The notes: generated by a model from the letters alone, not told the origin. Counted from the first letter of the stretch, positions 14,001-24,735 are shown. The stretch: 64,000 nt of DNA from Brachyhypopomus gauderio (GCF_052324685.1 NC_135221.1:5447739-5511738); one strand, 5' to 3'. Made by a program: numbers and translations.

Positions 14001-17000
14001 CGGATCAACTTTTGCGGTGGGGGTGACGCGGCCTCACGTTCGTGCGTAGTTTCTCCGGGCCCTACGAGTTATGTCTTGTCAGTTCAACCACCGGGAGACC
14101 CGATCCATGAGTTGTGGCTCAGAAGTAGCACGGGTTTATCTACATCACAAGGCGAGCTACTCCGTGAGCTCCTAGATCGCTACAGGGGGCTGTTCGCTGT
14201 GAGCGAGCGTGACTGTTCAAGAACAGGGCTCGCGAGCCACTCGATTGATACGGGCGACGCCCAGCCTGTCCGCCTGAGACCCCACCGCCTCCCGTTAGCC
14301 AAACGTATGGCGGCCGAGTCCCAAATTCGCGAAATGGCAGCGGCCGGTGTCATTGAACCATCGTATAGCTCGTGGTCCGCGCCCGTAGTTCTCGCTAAGA
14401 AGAAGGACGGTTCGTGGCGTTTTTGCGTTGACTACCGACGTTTGAATGCGGTCACTAAGCTCGACTCGTACCCGATGCCACGGGTGGACGACACTCTCGA
14501 GCGGTTAGCGGGCTCGGATTGGTTCAGCTCGTTGGACCTGCGGAGCGGGTACTGGCAGGTCCCCTTGGACGATGCAGCGAAGGAGAAAACCGCTTTCTCG
14601 ATCGGCACCGGTCTCTGGCATTTCACGGTTCTCCCCTTCGGGCTCTGTAACGCGCCGGCCACTTTTGAGCGCCTGATGGAGCGAGTGTTGTCCGGCGTTC
14701 CGAGTAGTAAATGTGTTGTGTACCTGGATGACGTTTTGGTCCATGCTGCGGGTTTTGAGTCTGCGCTGGCTAACCTGGAGTTAGTTTTAAGCCTCGTGGA
14801 GGGGGCGAAATTGTCCCTTAATCCGGCTAAGTGCAATCTCCTTCAACGCCGCGTTAATTTCCTCGGGCATGTTGTGAGCGGGGAGGGCATAGCTACTGAC
14901 CCCAGCAAGACGGCTGCTGTTCGGGAATGGCCCACACCTCGCTCGGTGCGACAAGTTCGCAGCTTCCTCGGGCTCGCGTCTTACTACCGCCGTTTCGTGA
15001 AGGGCTTCGCGGATATCGCCGCCCCCCTTCACCGCCTGACGAGTGGTGGCGGTGCGAGGTTTAAATGGTCCGACGACGCTGAGCATGCCTTCCGTACCCT
15101 GCAGCAGAGATTGTGTAGTGCACCTGTCCTGGCCTACCCCTCCTCCTCCGAGCGGTTTATTGTTGACACTGACGCGAGCGACCACGGGTTAGGAGCCGTT
15201 CTGTCACAATCCCAAGGGGGCTCTGAGCGAGTGATAGCGTACTTCAGCCGCCGCCTGGACAAACCCGAGAGGAACTATTGCGTTACGCGTCGCGAGCTAC
15301 TGGCCGTGGTAGAAGGATTGCGGCATTTTCGGCCGTACATCTATGGTGTGCCGTTCTTGTTGAGAACAGACCATGCGTCGCTGCAATGGCTGCTGAACTT
15401 CAAAGAGCCAGAGGGCCAGCTAGCGAGATGGTTGGCAAGGCTACAGGAGTTTATCTTTGTGGTCGAGCACAGGCCGGGCCGAAATCATGGAAATGCCGAC
15501 GCGCTGTCGCGACGACCGTGCGCCTCTCTTGAGTGCAAACATTGCCAACGCGCCGAAGAAAAGGCTGAGATTGTCTGTGTGTGCGCAGCAGTCAGTCGGG
15601 CTGCTCCCGCCCCCCCTGTGATGTCCTGCGTGCCTGCTGCGGAGCTAGCCGATGCTCAGAGTGCAGACCCAGAGCTTGCGTGGGCGATAGGCGCCTTAGA
15701 ATCGGCCGCCGTGCCAGACTGGGACGATGCGTTGCGACGGGGGCCCGTGGCCAAAGCTTTGAAGTCCAGCTGGGACAGCTTAAAGGTCGTGGGGAACGTC
15801 CTGTACCGGACCTGGGAGGACCCAAGCACCGGAGGTCGTCTGACTCAGACTGTGGTGCCGCGGGGCCTGCGTAACACGGTGCTGCAGGCGGTACACGGCC
15901 TACCTGGCTCCGGCCACTTCGGCATCACGAAGACGTTAAGCAGATTGCGACAGAAATTCTGGTGGCCTGGTTGCAGAACAGATGTTGAACTGTATGTCCA
16001 CTGCTGCGATTTGTGTGCTGCCAAAAAGGGACCGGCAAGGACTCCGCGCGCCCCTCTCCATCCCATGCAATCCGGTTGCCCTATGGAGAGGGTGGCGGTG
16101 GACGTGCTGGGTCCACTCCCAGTGACTGAGTCGGGTAACCGCTATGTGCTCGTAGCCATGGACTACTTCACTAAATGGCCAGAGGCATACGCGGTGCCCG
16201 ACCAGAGTGCGATTACAACGGCAGAGACTCTGGTGGGGGAGTTCTTTTGCCGTTTCGGTGTTCCGGAGGTATTACATAGTGACCAGGGCCGGAACTTCGA
16301 GTCTGAGGTCATGAGCGAGGTCTGCCGCTTGCTGGGGGTACACAGGACGAGAACAACACCCCTTCACCCACAGTGTGATGGTCTGGTCGAGCGATTCAAC
16401 CGGACCCTAGCCACCCACCTGGCTATGGCTACCCGGGAGAATCAGCGAGACTGGGACAAACAGTTACCTCTGGTCCTGCTGGCATGCCGCTCTGCCATGC
16501 AGGAAACTACTGGCTTCACCCCTGCTATGCTTATGTTCAGCCGGGAACTGCGGTCTCCAGTGGACCTGGCATTTGGGGCACCCCCGACGAATGACGATGA
16601 GGTTGATCCGGGTCCTGTGTTTGTCTCTAGGTTGCGGGCGAGGCTGCACAACGCCCACAAGCTCGCCAGGGGTAACCAGACAGAGGCCGGACTACGTCAG
16701 AAGCGCGCGTACGACATGCGCTGCTACGGTGAACCCCTGCCCACAAACTCAGAAGTGTGGTTATATAACCCCCGCCGGAAGAGAGGACTATGCCCCAAGC
16801 TGCAGTCTGCTTGGGTGGGGCCGTGCACAGTACTCTCACGGGTAAGCGACGTCGTTTATAGATTGCGCTGGGGCCGGCGGCGCCTCGTAGTCCACCGCGA
16901 CCGCCTTGCCCTTTACCGCCCAAAGGTGCAGGACACTGGACGTTGCCCAGACTCCTCCCCCCCGGTTTCCCCTGTGCTTACTCCTGCTATGTCCCCTGGA

Positions 17001-18406
17001 ACCGGTCCGGCCAGACCGCAACGCATGCGGAGGCTACCGCAGCGCCTGCAGGACTGTGTCACGTGAACTGTTATTCTCTCTGTGGGTTGACTTGTTTATG
17101 TACTGTTTAACTGTTGACACCTTGTTAACACTATTGTGTTTGATGTTGCTGTGTTTAATGATGCAGGCCAGCTTATTTGTTACTTGTCCAGGCCTTGGTT
17201 ATGCGGTTATGTACGTGGTATCATTCATTTTGTCCTGAGTGTCCTGTACTGGGTTTGCACCTTGAAAAGAAAAAAAAAAAAAATGTTCTCTTTTGTGATT
17301 GTTGTACCCTTCTGCAATGTTCATGCCATTCTGTGCTGCTCTGTCCGCCTCTCACGATGCGATGCTTGTGCCATGTCCCATTTTCACTGTACTGTTGCCG
17401 GATTACACTACTGTGTTAACCATGTGACGGTCGCCGGGACGGCTGACCTCTGGGAGGGGGGCTGTGTAGCGTCAGACCAATGGGGGGGTACCGGAGAGTG
17501 ACGCCAGCACCCATGAGCCTCTTCGGCTCCAACGGTGTTATGTGTTCATGTATGTTTATGCCTATGTAATGTTATTAGTAATTAGTGTTTATGGACATTG
17601 TTAGTCGAGTCATCCTGGTTGTCATTATGTATTTGTGTCTCTCCTAAGTTTACCCTCCGTCAGTGTGTGATACCAGTACACCTGTGATTTACCTTGTGTT
17701 CCACGTACAAGTGCAAGCTCAATTAAAGCTCCTGTTAGCGCGCCTGCGTGCGTCAAACTAACCTCATATAGGAAATAAAAGCCTGTCTTTCCTTGAGAAT
17801 GGACTTGCCTGCGGCCTCTCTCTTCCACACCACGCCACAATACCAACTAAGGATTACCATAAAGATTCTAACAAAATAATTTAAAAAATCTTTAAAAATC
17901 TATCATTTGTAAACAGTTTTAATCATATTTAGACATGCCTGCAATGTTAAGTGAAGTCAAGAGTTAACAAATGAAATTATTTATTGTCGTAAAGGCCTAT
18001 ATACGTGACGACTGATGTAATTGGTTGGCTATCCTTTGGTTTTGGTAGCCTATAAAACTCACATGAACTCAGCCTGCTGCAAAATATTGCAGTTTGGCAA
18101 ATTGATCATTTATTTTAAAGTATTATGGCGTTTCTTGTTAAAGCTGAAGAGCGATGGCCAGTAAATATAGTTGCTCTAATGTGTTCTCACATCGTGTAGA
18201 TACTACAAGGCTTCAAAATCCGACCAGTGCGGTGACATAATACATCACACCATTTGGAAGACACGATTACGAATATTGTAAGGACATCCGATCCAACAGA
18301 AATAAACGGGTCTGTAAAATATGTAGCTAGCTATTTGTGAACTAAATGTCCAATTTTATTGTATGAACAGCGGATTATTTACCTTTGGCAGCCTGATGTG
18401 CTCCAT
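3818..18406 (-). CDS. mtmr7: Myotubularin-related protein 7 (phosphoinositide 3-phosphatase), 14 coding exons
   Basis: Myotubularins remove the 3-phosphate of PI(3)P and PI(3,5)P2 on endomembranes. Coding exons, 5' to 3': 18383-18406, 12159-12281, 11734-11896, 11448-11605, 11169-11297, 9990-10124, 9751-9883, 6881-6990, 6671-6796, 6000-6049, 5650-5850, 5346-5474, 4438-4564, 3818-4177. All have GT..AG borders and matching phases and sum to 1968 nt (655 aa; human MTMR7 is about 660). Start MEHIRLPK matches the MTMR6/7/8 start. PH-GRAM domain is at about 1-110; phosphatase domain follows. The CX5R active site HCSDGWDRT (C338, R344) is intact, so the enzyme should be active. MTMR7 rather than MTMR6/8 is chosen from the C-terminal tail ([20 protein letters not shown]) and the linkage to slc7a2. 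A short coiled-coil (QQLEEV) precedes the tail, which is acidic and serine-rich. A second ATG sits immediately upstream (18407-18409). The first intron is about 6 kb because of a gypsy insertion. a/b paralogue not resolved. Confidence 0.93.
4270..4289. repeat. (TA)n microsatellite
   Basis: About ten uninterrupted TA units in the last mtmr7 intron. Confidence 0.9.
4807..4859. repeat. (TGAG)n-(AG)n compound microsatellite
   Basis: TGAG units run into about 15 AG units in an mtmr7 intron. Apparent minus-strand serine/leucine repeat ORFs here are shadows of the repeat. Confidence 0.9.
5900..5957. repeat. (CA)n microsatellite
   Basis: About 29 CA units between mtmr7 exons 10 and 11 (5850 and 6000 borders). 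The polypyrimidine-like minus strand is close to the exon 11 acceptor at 5851-5852, but the tract itself starts about 50 bases upstream of it. Confidence 0.9.
7690..7815 (+). mobile_element. Possible fragment of a Tc1/mariner-like transposase
   Basis: Frame at about 7704-7780 reads GGSIMV, stop, [18 protein letters not shown]. This resembles the Tc1 transposase block GGGSVMVWGCF in which the tryptophan codon has become TGA. The flanking sequence (7435-7690) has open frames but I cannot align them convincingly. It lies in the long mtmr7 intron 7 (6991-9750), where I see no other feature apart from a poly-A/CA tract. Degraded and non-functional if the call is right. Confidence 0.4.
7987..8028. 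repeat. Poly-A followed by (CA)n
   Basis: About 28 A residues then seven CA units, in mtmr7 intron 7. Could be the remnant tail of a retroposed sequence. Confidence 0.8.
12323..12697 (+). repeat. 5' LTR of the gypsy element
   Basis: 375 bp, matching 17465-17839 except at position 12611. It contains an AATAAA signal in ggaaataaaagcc near its 3' end, as expected for LTR-directed polyadenylation. Confidence 0.96.
12700..12717 (+). promoter_or_regulatory. Primer binding site complementary to tRNA-Leu
   Basis: TGGTGTCAGAAGTGGGAT starts two bases after the 5' LTR. It is the reverse complement of a vertebrate tRNA-Leu 3' end including CCA (recalled, not searched), so minus-strand synthesis is probably primed by tRNA-Leu. 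Confidence 0.8.
12916..13596 (+). CDS. Gypsy Gag polyprotein with one CCHC zinc knuckle
   Basis: 226 codons starting at ATG 12916, 218 bases after the 5' LTR. Gag forms the virus-like particle and binds the genomic RNA. The C-terminus has a CX2CX4HX4C knuckle ([14 protein letters not shown], residues about 202-215). The middle is a helical capsid-like region (residues about 15-185) without a simple motif. It ends at TGA 13594-13596, inside a predicted stem-loop that follows a slippery heptamer at 13569-13575, so a fraction of ribosomes should continue into pol in the -1 frame. Confidence 0.9.
   Translation: MVPEATATAATIPTRRLSLPGYDGEADWAAFEAQLDAVASYENWSEAETAAQLCLALRGPALRVLVGLPAEARHALAPLKAALRTRFGQQPDESTAKQILAGRRRGRGERLGVLASEIALLVRLAYPLFPREAQLQLALDFFIGTIEPAELRRHVRLANPTSLDAAVEEASRAEHILFSDGRDGLPRRPRVHDRRATGQLTCWQCGEQGHKSTHCKAAGNEQGVAR
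13569..13634 (+). promoter_or_regulatory. Programmed -1 ribosomal frameshift signal (GGGAAAC plus stem-loop)
   Basis: In the gag frame the codons GCG GGA AAC (13567-13575) contain the canonical X XXY YYZ heptamer G GGA AAC at 13569-13575. After a 6-nt spacer, GGAGTCGCC (13582-13590) pairs perfectly with GGCGACTCC (13604-13612), a 9-bp GC-rich stem whose 13-nt loop holds the gag stop. The loop segment TGAGGG (13594-13599) is complementary to CCCTCA (13629-13634), so an H-type pseudoknot is possible. Slipping back one base places the ribosome exactly in the long pol frame (next codon CGA at 13575-13577). Confidence 0.8.
13575..17066 (+). CDS. Gypsy Pol polyprotein: protease, reverse transcriptase, RNase H, integrase
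   Basis: Open in the -1 frame relative to gag; the frame is open from 13518, but the product is expected as a Gag-Pol fusion entered at about 13575. Domains in order, numbering from 13518: aspartic protease with DTGSS (about residue 66); RT with [13 protein letters not shown] and catalytic YLDD (about 400); RNase H with [13 protein letters not shown] (about 548); integrase zinc finger HX..H and CX2C (about 791-840); integrase core D, D and E at about 860, 920 and 956, with the last two about 35 apart; then a C-terminal GPCTVL/VHRDRL chromodomain-like tail. No stop or frameshift seen and key catalytic residues are all present, so it may be competent for transposition. It contains the machinery to copy RNA into DNA and insert it. 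Confidence 0.93.
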   Translation, partial: RARSRPMRGAATPVPYGLPSNFVSRIAGQRDLHITCKFGDALIPALIDTGSSVSLIRPELLANCPGGLSAMTRKQGGLTTVTGEQFELLGRTDTVFDFGQGPWTHEFWVGDVLDPCILGDDFLKKAKAVIDYGHGVLSLNGHRINFCGGGDAASRSCVVSPGPTSYVLSVQPPGDPIHELWLRSSTGLSTSQGELLRELLDRYRGLFAVSERDCSRTGLASHSIDTGDAQPVRLRPHRLPLAKRMAAESQIREMAAAGVIEPSYSSWSAPVVLAKKKDGSWRFCVDYRRLNAVTKLDSYPMPRVDDTLERLAGSDWFSSLDLRSGYWQVPLDDAAKEKTAFSIGTGLWHFTVLPFGLCNAPATFERLMERVLSGVPSSKCVVYLDDVLVHAAGFESALANLELVLSLVEGAKLSLNPAKCNLLQRRVNFLGHVVSGEGIATDPSKTAAVREWPTPRSVRQVRSFLGLASYYRRFVKGFADIAAPLHRLTSGGGARFKWSDDAEHAFRTLQQRLCSAPVLAYPSSSERFIVDTDASDHGLGAVLSQSQGGSERVIAYFSRRLDKPERNYCVTRRELLAVVEGLRHFRPYIYGVPFLLRTDHASLQWLLNFKEPEGQLARWLARLQEFIFVVEHRPGRNHGNADALSRRPCASLECKHCQRAEEKAEIVCVCAAVSRAAPAPPVMSCVPAAELADAQSADPELAWAIGALESAAVPDWDDALRRGPVAKALKSSWDSLKVVGNVLYRTWEDPSTGGRLTQTVVPRGLRNTVLQAVHGLPGSGHFGITKTLSRLRQKFWWPGCRTDVELYVHCCDLCAAKKGPARTPRAPLHPMQSGCPMERVAVDVLGPLPVTESGNRYVLVAMDYFTKWPEAYAVPDQSAITTAETLVGEFFCRFGVPEVLHSDQGRNFESEVMSEVCRLLGVHRTRTTPLHPQCDGLVERFNRTLATHLAMATRENQRDWDKQLPLVLLACRSAMQETTGFTPAMLMFSRELRSPVDLAFGAPPTNDDEVDPGPVFVSRLRARLHNAHKLARGNQTEAGLRQKRAYDMRCYGEPLPTNSEVWLYNPRRKRGLCPKLQSAWVGPCTVLSRVSDVVYRLRWGRRRLVVHRDRLALYRPKVQDTGRCPDSSPPVSPVLTPAMSPGTGPARPQRMRRLPQRLQDCVT
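17450..17464 (+). promoter_or_regulatory. Polypurine tract of the gypsy element
   Basis: A purine run gggagggggg lies just before the 3' LTR start at 17465; it is the expected plus-strand primer position. Confidence 0.7.
17465..17839 (+). repeat. 3' LTR of the gypsy element
   Basis: Same length as the 5' LTR with a single substitution (T at 17753). It is followed by the target duplication atac. The untranslated stretch 17067-17449 between pol and the tract holds only short unremarkable open frames and a poly-A run. Confidence 0.96.
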
Positions 18407-18409
18407 CAT

Positions 18410-21200
18410 CAGAAGCAAGACAAAAATATTCTTAAGCCTTTATAAGCTGCTCGCAGTGTCACGCTAAAAGGCCACAGTAATATGTACAATCTCATCACAT
18501 TTTGAACAAACTAGACGTTACACAGACATCGCAGAACCGATAGGATATCTAGTAAAGAGCATGTTTCCTCCGTCAATAGTGGTGAATCACTACTCCCTCT
18601 CTGGCAGTTTCCATGGTCCTAACGCCGACGGGTTTAGGAGTGTGCGGTGGAACCACGACATGAAACAGCTGTCAAAGATGTATTACCTTTCTACGTACAT
18701 CAGATCTGTATTCCACAGTCGGACTCAATTATTATTATGAGATGAGTTTTTAGACTGGCGTCTCTCATTCTGCCTACTAATTATCATCTCATATAGGTTA
18801 CAGTTAGGACCTGTGACATAAATACGAAATATGAAAGCGTTTACAAAAAGTGTAAATAAATAAATAAATGGATAAATAAAATCGGTATGACATAATCGGT
18901 ATGGCATTTGCATTGTGTAGTGCAAACTATACCAATATGAATAAAGCCTGTATATGTTGTAAGCATTATTTTTATGCTGATAGAAATGTAACTACTGGAT
19001 AATGTAGTATTAAGGTCCCTGTGTTCCTTAAGTTCCGTGTGACTCAAACGTAGTTACTACAGCTGAACTAAACAATACTTAAGCATCTTTGCGGTTTTCT
19101 AGTGCGACTTATCTTGTTCGTCTTTTCGTCTTTTCTTTGCCACCTTGTCTGCCCATCTGTTTCCGGGCCCTGAATCCTTCATGTGAGTTTTACATTTAAT
19201 ATGAACATCTCTCCAGACAGCTGTAGTTGTATGACACAAAAACCTTTGAGGACTCTGAAAATAGTAGTAGGTGAAGGTGAAGGTAATTTGCTCATGAGAA
19301 TTGTGGTTAACATCTTCCACACACAGCTTTGGTTGTCCTGACAGGGGACGTAGTGACAGGATTCACAGAACACAGGACTAAAGTGGCAAATATAAACGTT
19401 AACAAGGGTTACCAAAAAAAAAAAAGTTTACATTTAAATGCGTTCCATAAGTAGCTTACCTATTTTACAAATTCAGATTAATCATACATGAATAGAGGAA
19501 GCTAAAGATGTGTACATTTCTCCCATATGTTATTTTCTGAGTAGACAATCATAATGTTATTTATGCCTTTATGACTATGGATCACCATAATAATAAAACA
19601 GTAAGGCTAGGGTACACTGGGCAGAAGTCTATCTCTTGGTCACACTCCTTCTGCTCAGTTGGCCTGGCTTTATGCATTCACACACCAAAGACTCTCAATG
19701 TTTTTCTGAATTGTATTTACTCTTACAAATAGCTTGATGTGCATTTGTTTTTGTAAATACAAAACGTGGGGGCTGTGACATAGATGTATCTCAGGCATAT
19801 TAAACATTCGCAAAGGTATCAAAACACAGCCTGATATCAGTTATGTATTTTTAGCTTATCAATCAGCTTGTTGAAGCTGTTGACCAATGATTCACATACT
19901 GTTAGGTACATGTTCAGTATTGGGAAAGAAAACAGTGTCAAGGACTTCAACTTACCAGTTACACTTTGATAAACAGTGGGGTTTGCTTTGGATTATGTTT
20001 GGCCTGTTGATTTCTACTGTTTTTAATTTAAAAAAACATTTTAAGATTCTTTTCATTTTACTTATGAAGCCTCTTTAAAAGAATAATCGACCTATGATCA
20101 ATGTGCAATTATAGAATAATATATAGAAATAGTACATAAATGTATGAATCATCTTGCAAACACAATGAAGTTATACCATACAAAAACTTTATTAATATAT
20201 CAATTTCAGAAACAAAGACTACTGTGCAGACATGAAACACTGTACTCAAGGGAAGAAAGCATCAGCAATTTGTTATGACACTATTAATAACAGGGAGCCC
20301 CGTTGAACACCCCTGGGGCAGACTTAACCAGTGCTCTGCACCACAGCAGTGTACAGTGCTCTTTAATAAAGAGAGGATTAAGTTGAACTTGAACATATAC
20401 TTATGATCACACAAGGCTCCAGAGTGGTTGAAGAACACATGCAAGTGCCTTAAGGCGTCACATAAAGTGATGCATTTATTACAGCTTGCTGTACATCATC
20501 TTTGGCTTGTTCATACACGTTGTTTACTCTGCATTTAGTTTCAATATATTTTAACATGTCCTGGACAGATTTACTGCTTCTGGTTTACAAAAAGAGAAAA
20601 AAGGGAGCACCAGTTTATCCTCTTATATAGTTGACACATTTCAAGTCTTTTTGTATGTAATATTACTGAAGTAAATTGTAATTATTCTGGCTTTTATTTT
20701 GTATGTGCCATTTCACCCCTATGATCTACAAGTGCATTAATTATCTTATTTGAGATATTTTGGCAAAATTAGTCTTAGTGATTAACTGAGACCATTGGCA
20801 AAGGTAGAAGACCTATAAATAGTTCCATCCAAAAAACAGGTTTTTTTATTTTATTTTGACTGTTCACATAGAGACTGGTGGTCATCATCTCAGCTCATCA
20901 AACTAATGACATGCAAGTTACAATATTTACATTTTCAGTCTAAAATACAATAATGCTTAAAATGTTTGAGAGTGCTTTACACACTGTATGACTTCTCTGT
21001 ATTGAAGCTCTTTTGTGTTAGGTCAGCCTTTAGTGAACATCTGCTTGTACCATCTTTAGCCTTGTTACTAATAATTGACCGGGATATTTCCTGGTGACAG
21101 CACACCTAAGTGGTGCAAGGTAGCCCACTGACAAACAGTGTTAGCAGCATGGCGGAGCAATCTGTTGTCCAAGGGCCTGCATTCTCAATTGCGCTAGATT
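18410..21200. other. Intergenic region upstream of mtmr7, divergent to slc7a2
   Basis: Begins at the mtmr7 start codon; the mtmr7 promoter and 5' UTR should lie in the first few hundred bases, but no TATA box or CpG-dense block stands out. Further on the sequence is AT-rich with short random open frames. I recognise no gene and no complete repeat. Confidence 0.4.
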
Positions 21201-21214
21201 GGTCATTACATCGG

Positions 21215-23620
21215 TAGTTTGCTGAATGCATTGGCAACACTTGACAAGACAGAGCCACACAAAACCCCACGAGCGTTCTTCCTTCATAGTCTCCATTGCC
21301 TCTTTACGAACTGTCCTGCAAACTTTGCATCAGTCAGTGATGCTGTGGACTATTACAATACGGCATTAAGCAGTATTTTAAACTGCAGTAAGCAGTATTT
21401 TAAACAGTATTTTTAAACAATTTAATGGCCCTACCAAAAGTAGAGCAGTCACTTTCTTTCTTTCAACCCCTTGGTTCACACGTGAACTACGAGGAACGAA
21501 GATGGCAGGACAAGTTAATGAGCGGTGTTATAAAGCCTCTGGCCTTACAGTTTATAAGCCTATCAGGTGTACTCAAAGTCCTTTAGAGAGGCTCAATTAC
21601 AGTTGTACTCTCCAGCATCATCATCAATAGTGTGGGATACTCAAAACAGTTATTCTCCACTATAAACTACTTCTCAAACCACAGGTTCCTCCAATAAATG
21701 AAATTACAGAGGACTAATTTCATTGGCTTTTCAAAGCAAAAATAAACACAATCCATTCTAATCTTGCAAGCGGTGTTTCTTCACCTGTCCAAACCTTTTA
21801 TGTAATGGAGAAATGAAAGAATGAATGAATGCTTCAATTTATATAGCGCCTTATCTGGATACCCAAGGCGCTTTACAATTGTTATCACAGCTATGTCACA
21901 GACAACCAATCACACACCGGCGAGAAGCGGCAGCCAATTGCGCACAGCGTACTCTCTACCGGGATCCACAGCCCCCTGGGAAACTGAATGGGGTGCAGGA
22001 AGGGGAGAGAGGACAGACCCTAGTGGCAGAGCACCATCCACCACTGGGCATACAAGCACACACACTCAGAAAACAACTTTCCAATTTTTGGGGGTTTCCA
22101 ATCCCCTTAAGTCTCTTAACTTTCTGACTGCCTCCATAAAAGCAAACAACACTACCATCTTAAGTCCTATGATCACAACATTGATAAATCACTCTTTCTA
22201 AGCTGGTTATGTGCCATGCTCAATAAAAAACTTCCGTAATCAAACCACTTCTCAAAAAAAATTCTCTTGACCCTGACGTTTTTGCCAATCATAGGCCTGT
22301 TTCTAATCTTCCCATTTACATTCAGGATCATTTCAAACACAACAACAATTTTGAAAAAAAATCAGTCTGGTTTTCGTGCTGTGGGCTCTAGTTACGGCCA
22401 CTAACGACCTTCTGATGACAGCGGATACTGGCTCCCCGTTAGTGCTCATCCTTCTTGATCTGTCTTGTGCTTTCAACACAGTTGATCATGTTACTCCTTA
22501 ACCATTTAAAACATGCCATTGGTCTCATGGCTGCTGCTTTCTCCTGGTTTCAGTCATATCTCACCGGCAGGTCAGAGTACAATTTCCATCAGAAGTGCAA
22601 TATCTAAATCCTATATAGTGACCTGTGGTGTTCCCCAGGGGTCAGTCCTTGGACCCATACTCTTTGTATTATGTATAAAGATTGAGACCACTCCCTCCCA
22701 TGCTGTTGCCCCATCATTATTGACAGCTCCATCAATCCTCAGTTCATGTCTTGAAGAGATAAACAAGTGGATGGCACAAAACTTTCTTCAGTTGAACAGT
22801 ACAAAAACTAAACTGATGTTAATCAGTACCTCATACCAAATTCAGTCGTCTTCAATAACCAGCATCACACTATCTGGTCACACTCTGCCTCTATCTACAA
22901 CAATTACTAATCTTGGGATTAAAATGGACCCTCAGCTCAATTTTGAAACTCATATAAAACAACTTTGCAAGGTTTCATCACCTCAGAGACATTGCCAAAC
23001 TTTGACCTGGACTTATTGTATCAGATGCAGAAAATCTGGTTCATGATTTTGTTTGCTCCAGACTGGATTATTGCAATGCACTCTTCATAGGGATCCCAAA
23101 CAAGACTCTGTAAAGCCTTCAGTACATTCAGAACAGTGCTGCTCCAATCCTGATGACAGTGCAGAAACATGAGCACATCACCGCTATTTTGCATACTCTC
23201 CATTGGCTTGCTGTCTATGTTAGGATCAAATACAAGGTTTCCCCACTCACCTATCAGTGCATGTATGGAAATGTTATCTCCTACCTTAAATAACTTCTCA
23301 TTCCACAAACCTCATTAAGATCCCTCCATTCTAAAAACTCAAACTTGCCTCCTTGTTCCCAGGACTAAACTCAGCACCATGGGATTTGTGCTCCTTCGCA
23401 CCACATTTGTGGAATGCCGTCTCTGACCATCTGAGGGCATCACAGACAATTGAGAGTTATTATCAATCAAACATATGACTGCAGGAACTAAGACTTTAAA
23501 TGAAAGTTCAGACATTTGCCGAGTTTGCCTATTTTTGATACTTTGCTGCTTTCTGAAGTTCAGTGATCGTTTGGCAGATAAAGAAAGCAGCTTTGGGCAC
23601 ACGGTGAAATCTGTGTAGGA
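21215..23620 (+). mobile_element. Decayed LINE (non-LTR retrotransposon), interrupted by another repeat
   Basis: Plus-strand frames spell out scattered ORF2 pieces in order: the linker before RT (VDYYNTALSSIL, about 21345-21385), RT block LLDLSCAFNTVDH (about 22450-22490), CGVPQGSVLGPILF (about 22624-22666), and the region after the active site (WMAQNFLQLNSTKTKLMLI, about 22770-22820). The YADD active-site block is missing between 22680 and 22700 and many stops and frameshifts are present. A separate repeat occupies 21815-22075. Old and non-functional; a relative of L2/Rex-type LINEs. Confidence 0.7.
21815..22075 (-). repeat. Interspersed repeat with an L2-like tail in reverse orientation
   Basis: The start gaatgaatgcttcaatttat followed by atagcgcc and ggcgctttaca is the reverse complement of an L2-type LINE 3' tail (a gcgctttacaa-like, atataaa-rich end). 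It therefore looks like a LINE-tail or SINE copy inserted antisense into the decayed LINE around it. No coding capacity. Confidence 0.5.
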
Positions 23621-23639
23621 TATGGAATATAAAACCAGT

Positions 23640-24734
23640 ACATTGGTTCAGTACATTGGTCATGCATGTTCATTTTAATCATGTCATGCTTTATTCAGCA
23701 TCAATACATTTTCATTGCTAAAAACTCATCCCATAGCTGTAAAACCTAGCAATACCAAATATATACAATTAGAGCATATACATTTTTTCTATTTGTCTTA
23801 CAATCTTACAAGATTTTGACGACAATGTGCACAACTTGCAAATGGGCATTTGGTTTAATTTCCTTTAATTCCCCATGTGTCATCTGCTAACTGGTTTCCT
23901 GGCTTTGGCAGAATCTCCTATAAGGGAGGAACATAATTCACTAGGTTTTATATACTGCATCATGCTTCCCTGTCTCCACGGAGATTGTGCTTTTGAACGT
24001 TTGCAGTCATGGTTCCAACATGCCCATCTGTTAGGGCTGGCATTTACGTTCACAGTGGCGTTCCGGACTCATAATGGACTAAAGTGTCTGGAGTGATGGT
24101 ATATTGTGAGGGCAGGACACCGCAGACAGCGATGGCTAGCAGTAGACAGGCTGGCACTCACAGAAACGAACTTAACCTAGTGGTCTGCAGCCTTGCAATG
24201 TCTCTGTAGTTTACAGATTCAGGATTGTGTTGGGAAGGACTCAATTGGCTAAATATTGTTGAAACAATAATGATTAAAAGTTTCATTCATATTAATTGGA
24301 GATATTATACATTATATGCTATTTTATGTTACTTTTCCTTACTTAGAATATGTATTTTGAACTGAACTTTTTTTTTGTTTCAAAACTTACCCTAACATGG
24401 ATATATCGGTCTGACTTCATGTCTGTGCCCACAGTCTCTGGTAAAGTTTTCCATGAAGGTCTTTCACCTGCGATCACTCCGCCGTGCTCCCCCGTCCAAT
24501 CACCAGCCATGCTTTTAGCCACTCGTTCACATTTTGCTAGTCAAACAGATGTGTCCGTTTCAATGTTTGTCAATGTCAGTTGCTTAACCATTTATCAGTG
24601 GTCAGTAAGTGCTCGGGCAGCTGGACATGTTTGGGCTGTGTGTGCATTTTTTTAAAAAGAAAAGTAAGTCATGGAAATGTTAATTTCTGCTTTCCTCTAC
24701 ACATATATATCTATACATGTGCACACATGTGAGG

Positions 24735-24735
<1 letters not shown>
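23640..24735. other. Noncoding stretch upstream of slc7a2
   Basis: AT-rich, short random open frames only. No repeat family or gene recognised. Confidence 0.35.

Larger units (their letters stand above)
12319..17843 (+). mobile_element. Full-length Ty3/gypsy LTR retrotransposon, apparently intact
   Basis: The element runs from LTR 12323-12697 to LTR 17465-17839 and is flanked by the 4-bp target duplication atac (12319-12322 and 17840-17843). The LTRs are each 375 bp, start TGTAGC and end CACA, and differ by eye at one base (G at 12611, T at 17753), so insertion is recent. A primer binding site, gag, pol with an uninterrupted protease-RT-RNase H-integrase order, and a polypurine tract are all present. 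There is no env. It sits in mtmr7 intron 1 in antisense orientation to that gene. Its interior is clearly richer in G+C and CpG than the surrounding AT-rich intron. Confidence 0.96.

Noticed and set aside
14432..15185. Several minus-strand frames of 80-135 codons
   Set aside because: They are shadows of the GC-rich gypsy pol gene on the plus strand.
12319..17843. Possible endogenous retrovirus
   Set aside because: Order protease-RT-RNase H-integrase, no env gene after pol, short LTRs and a 4-bp duplication fit a Ty3/gypsy retrotransposon.
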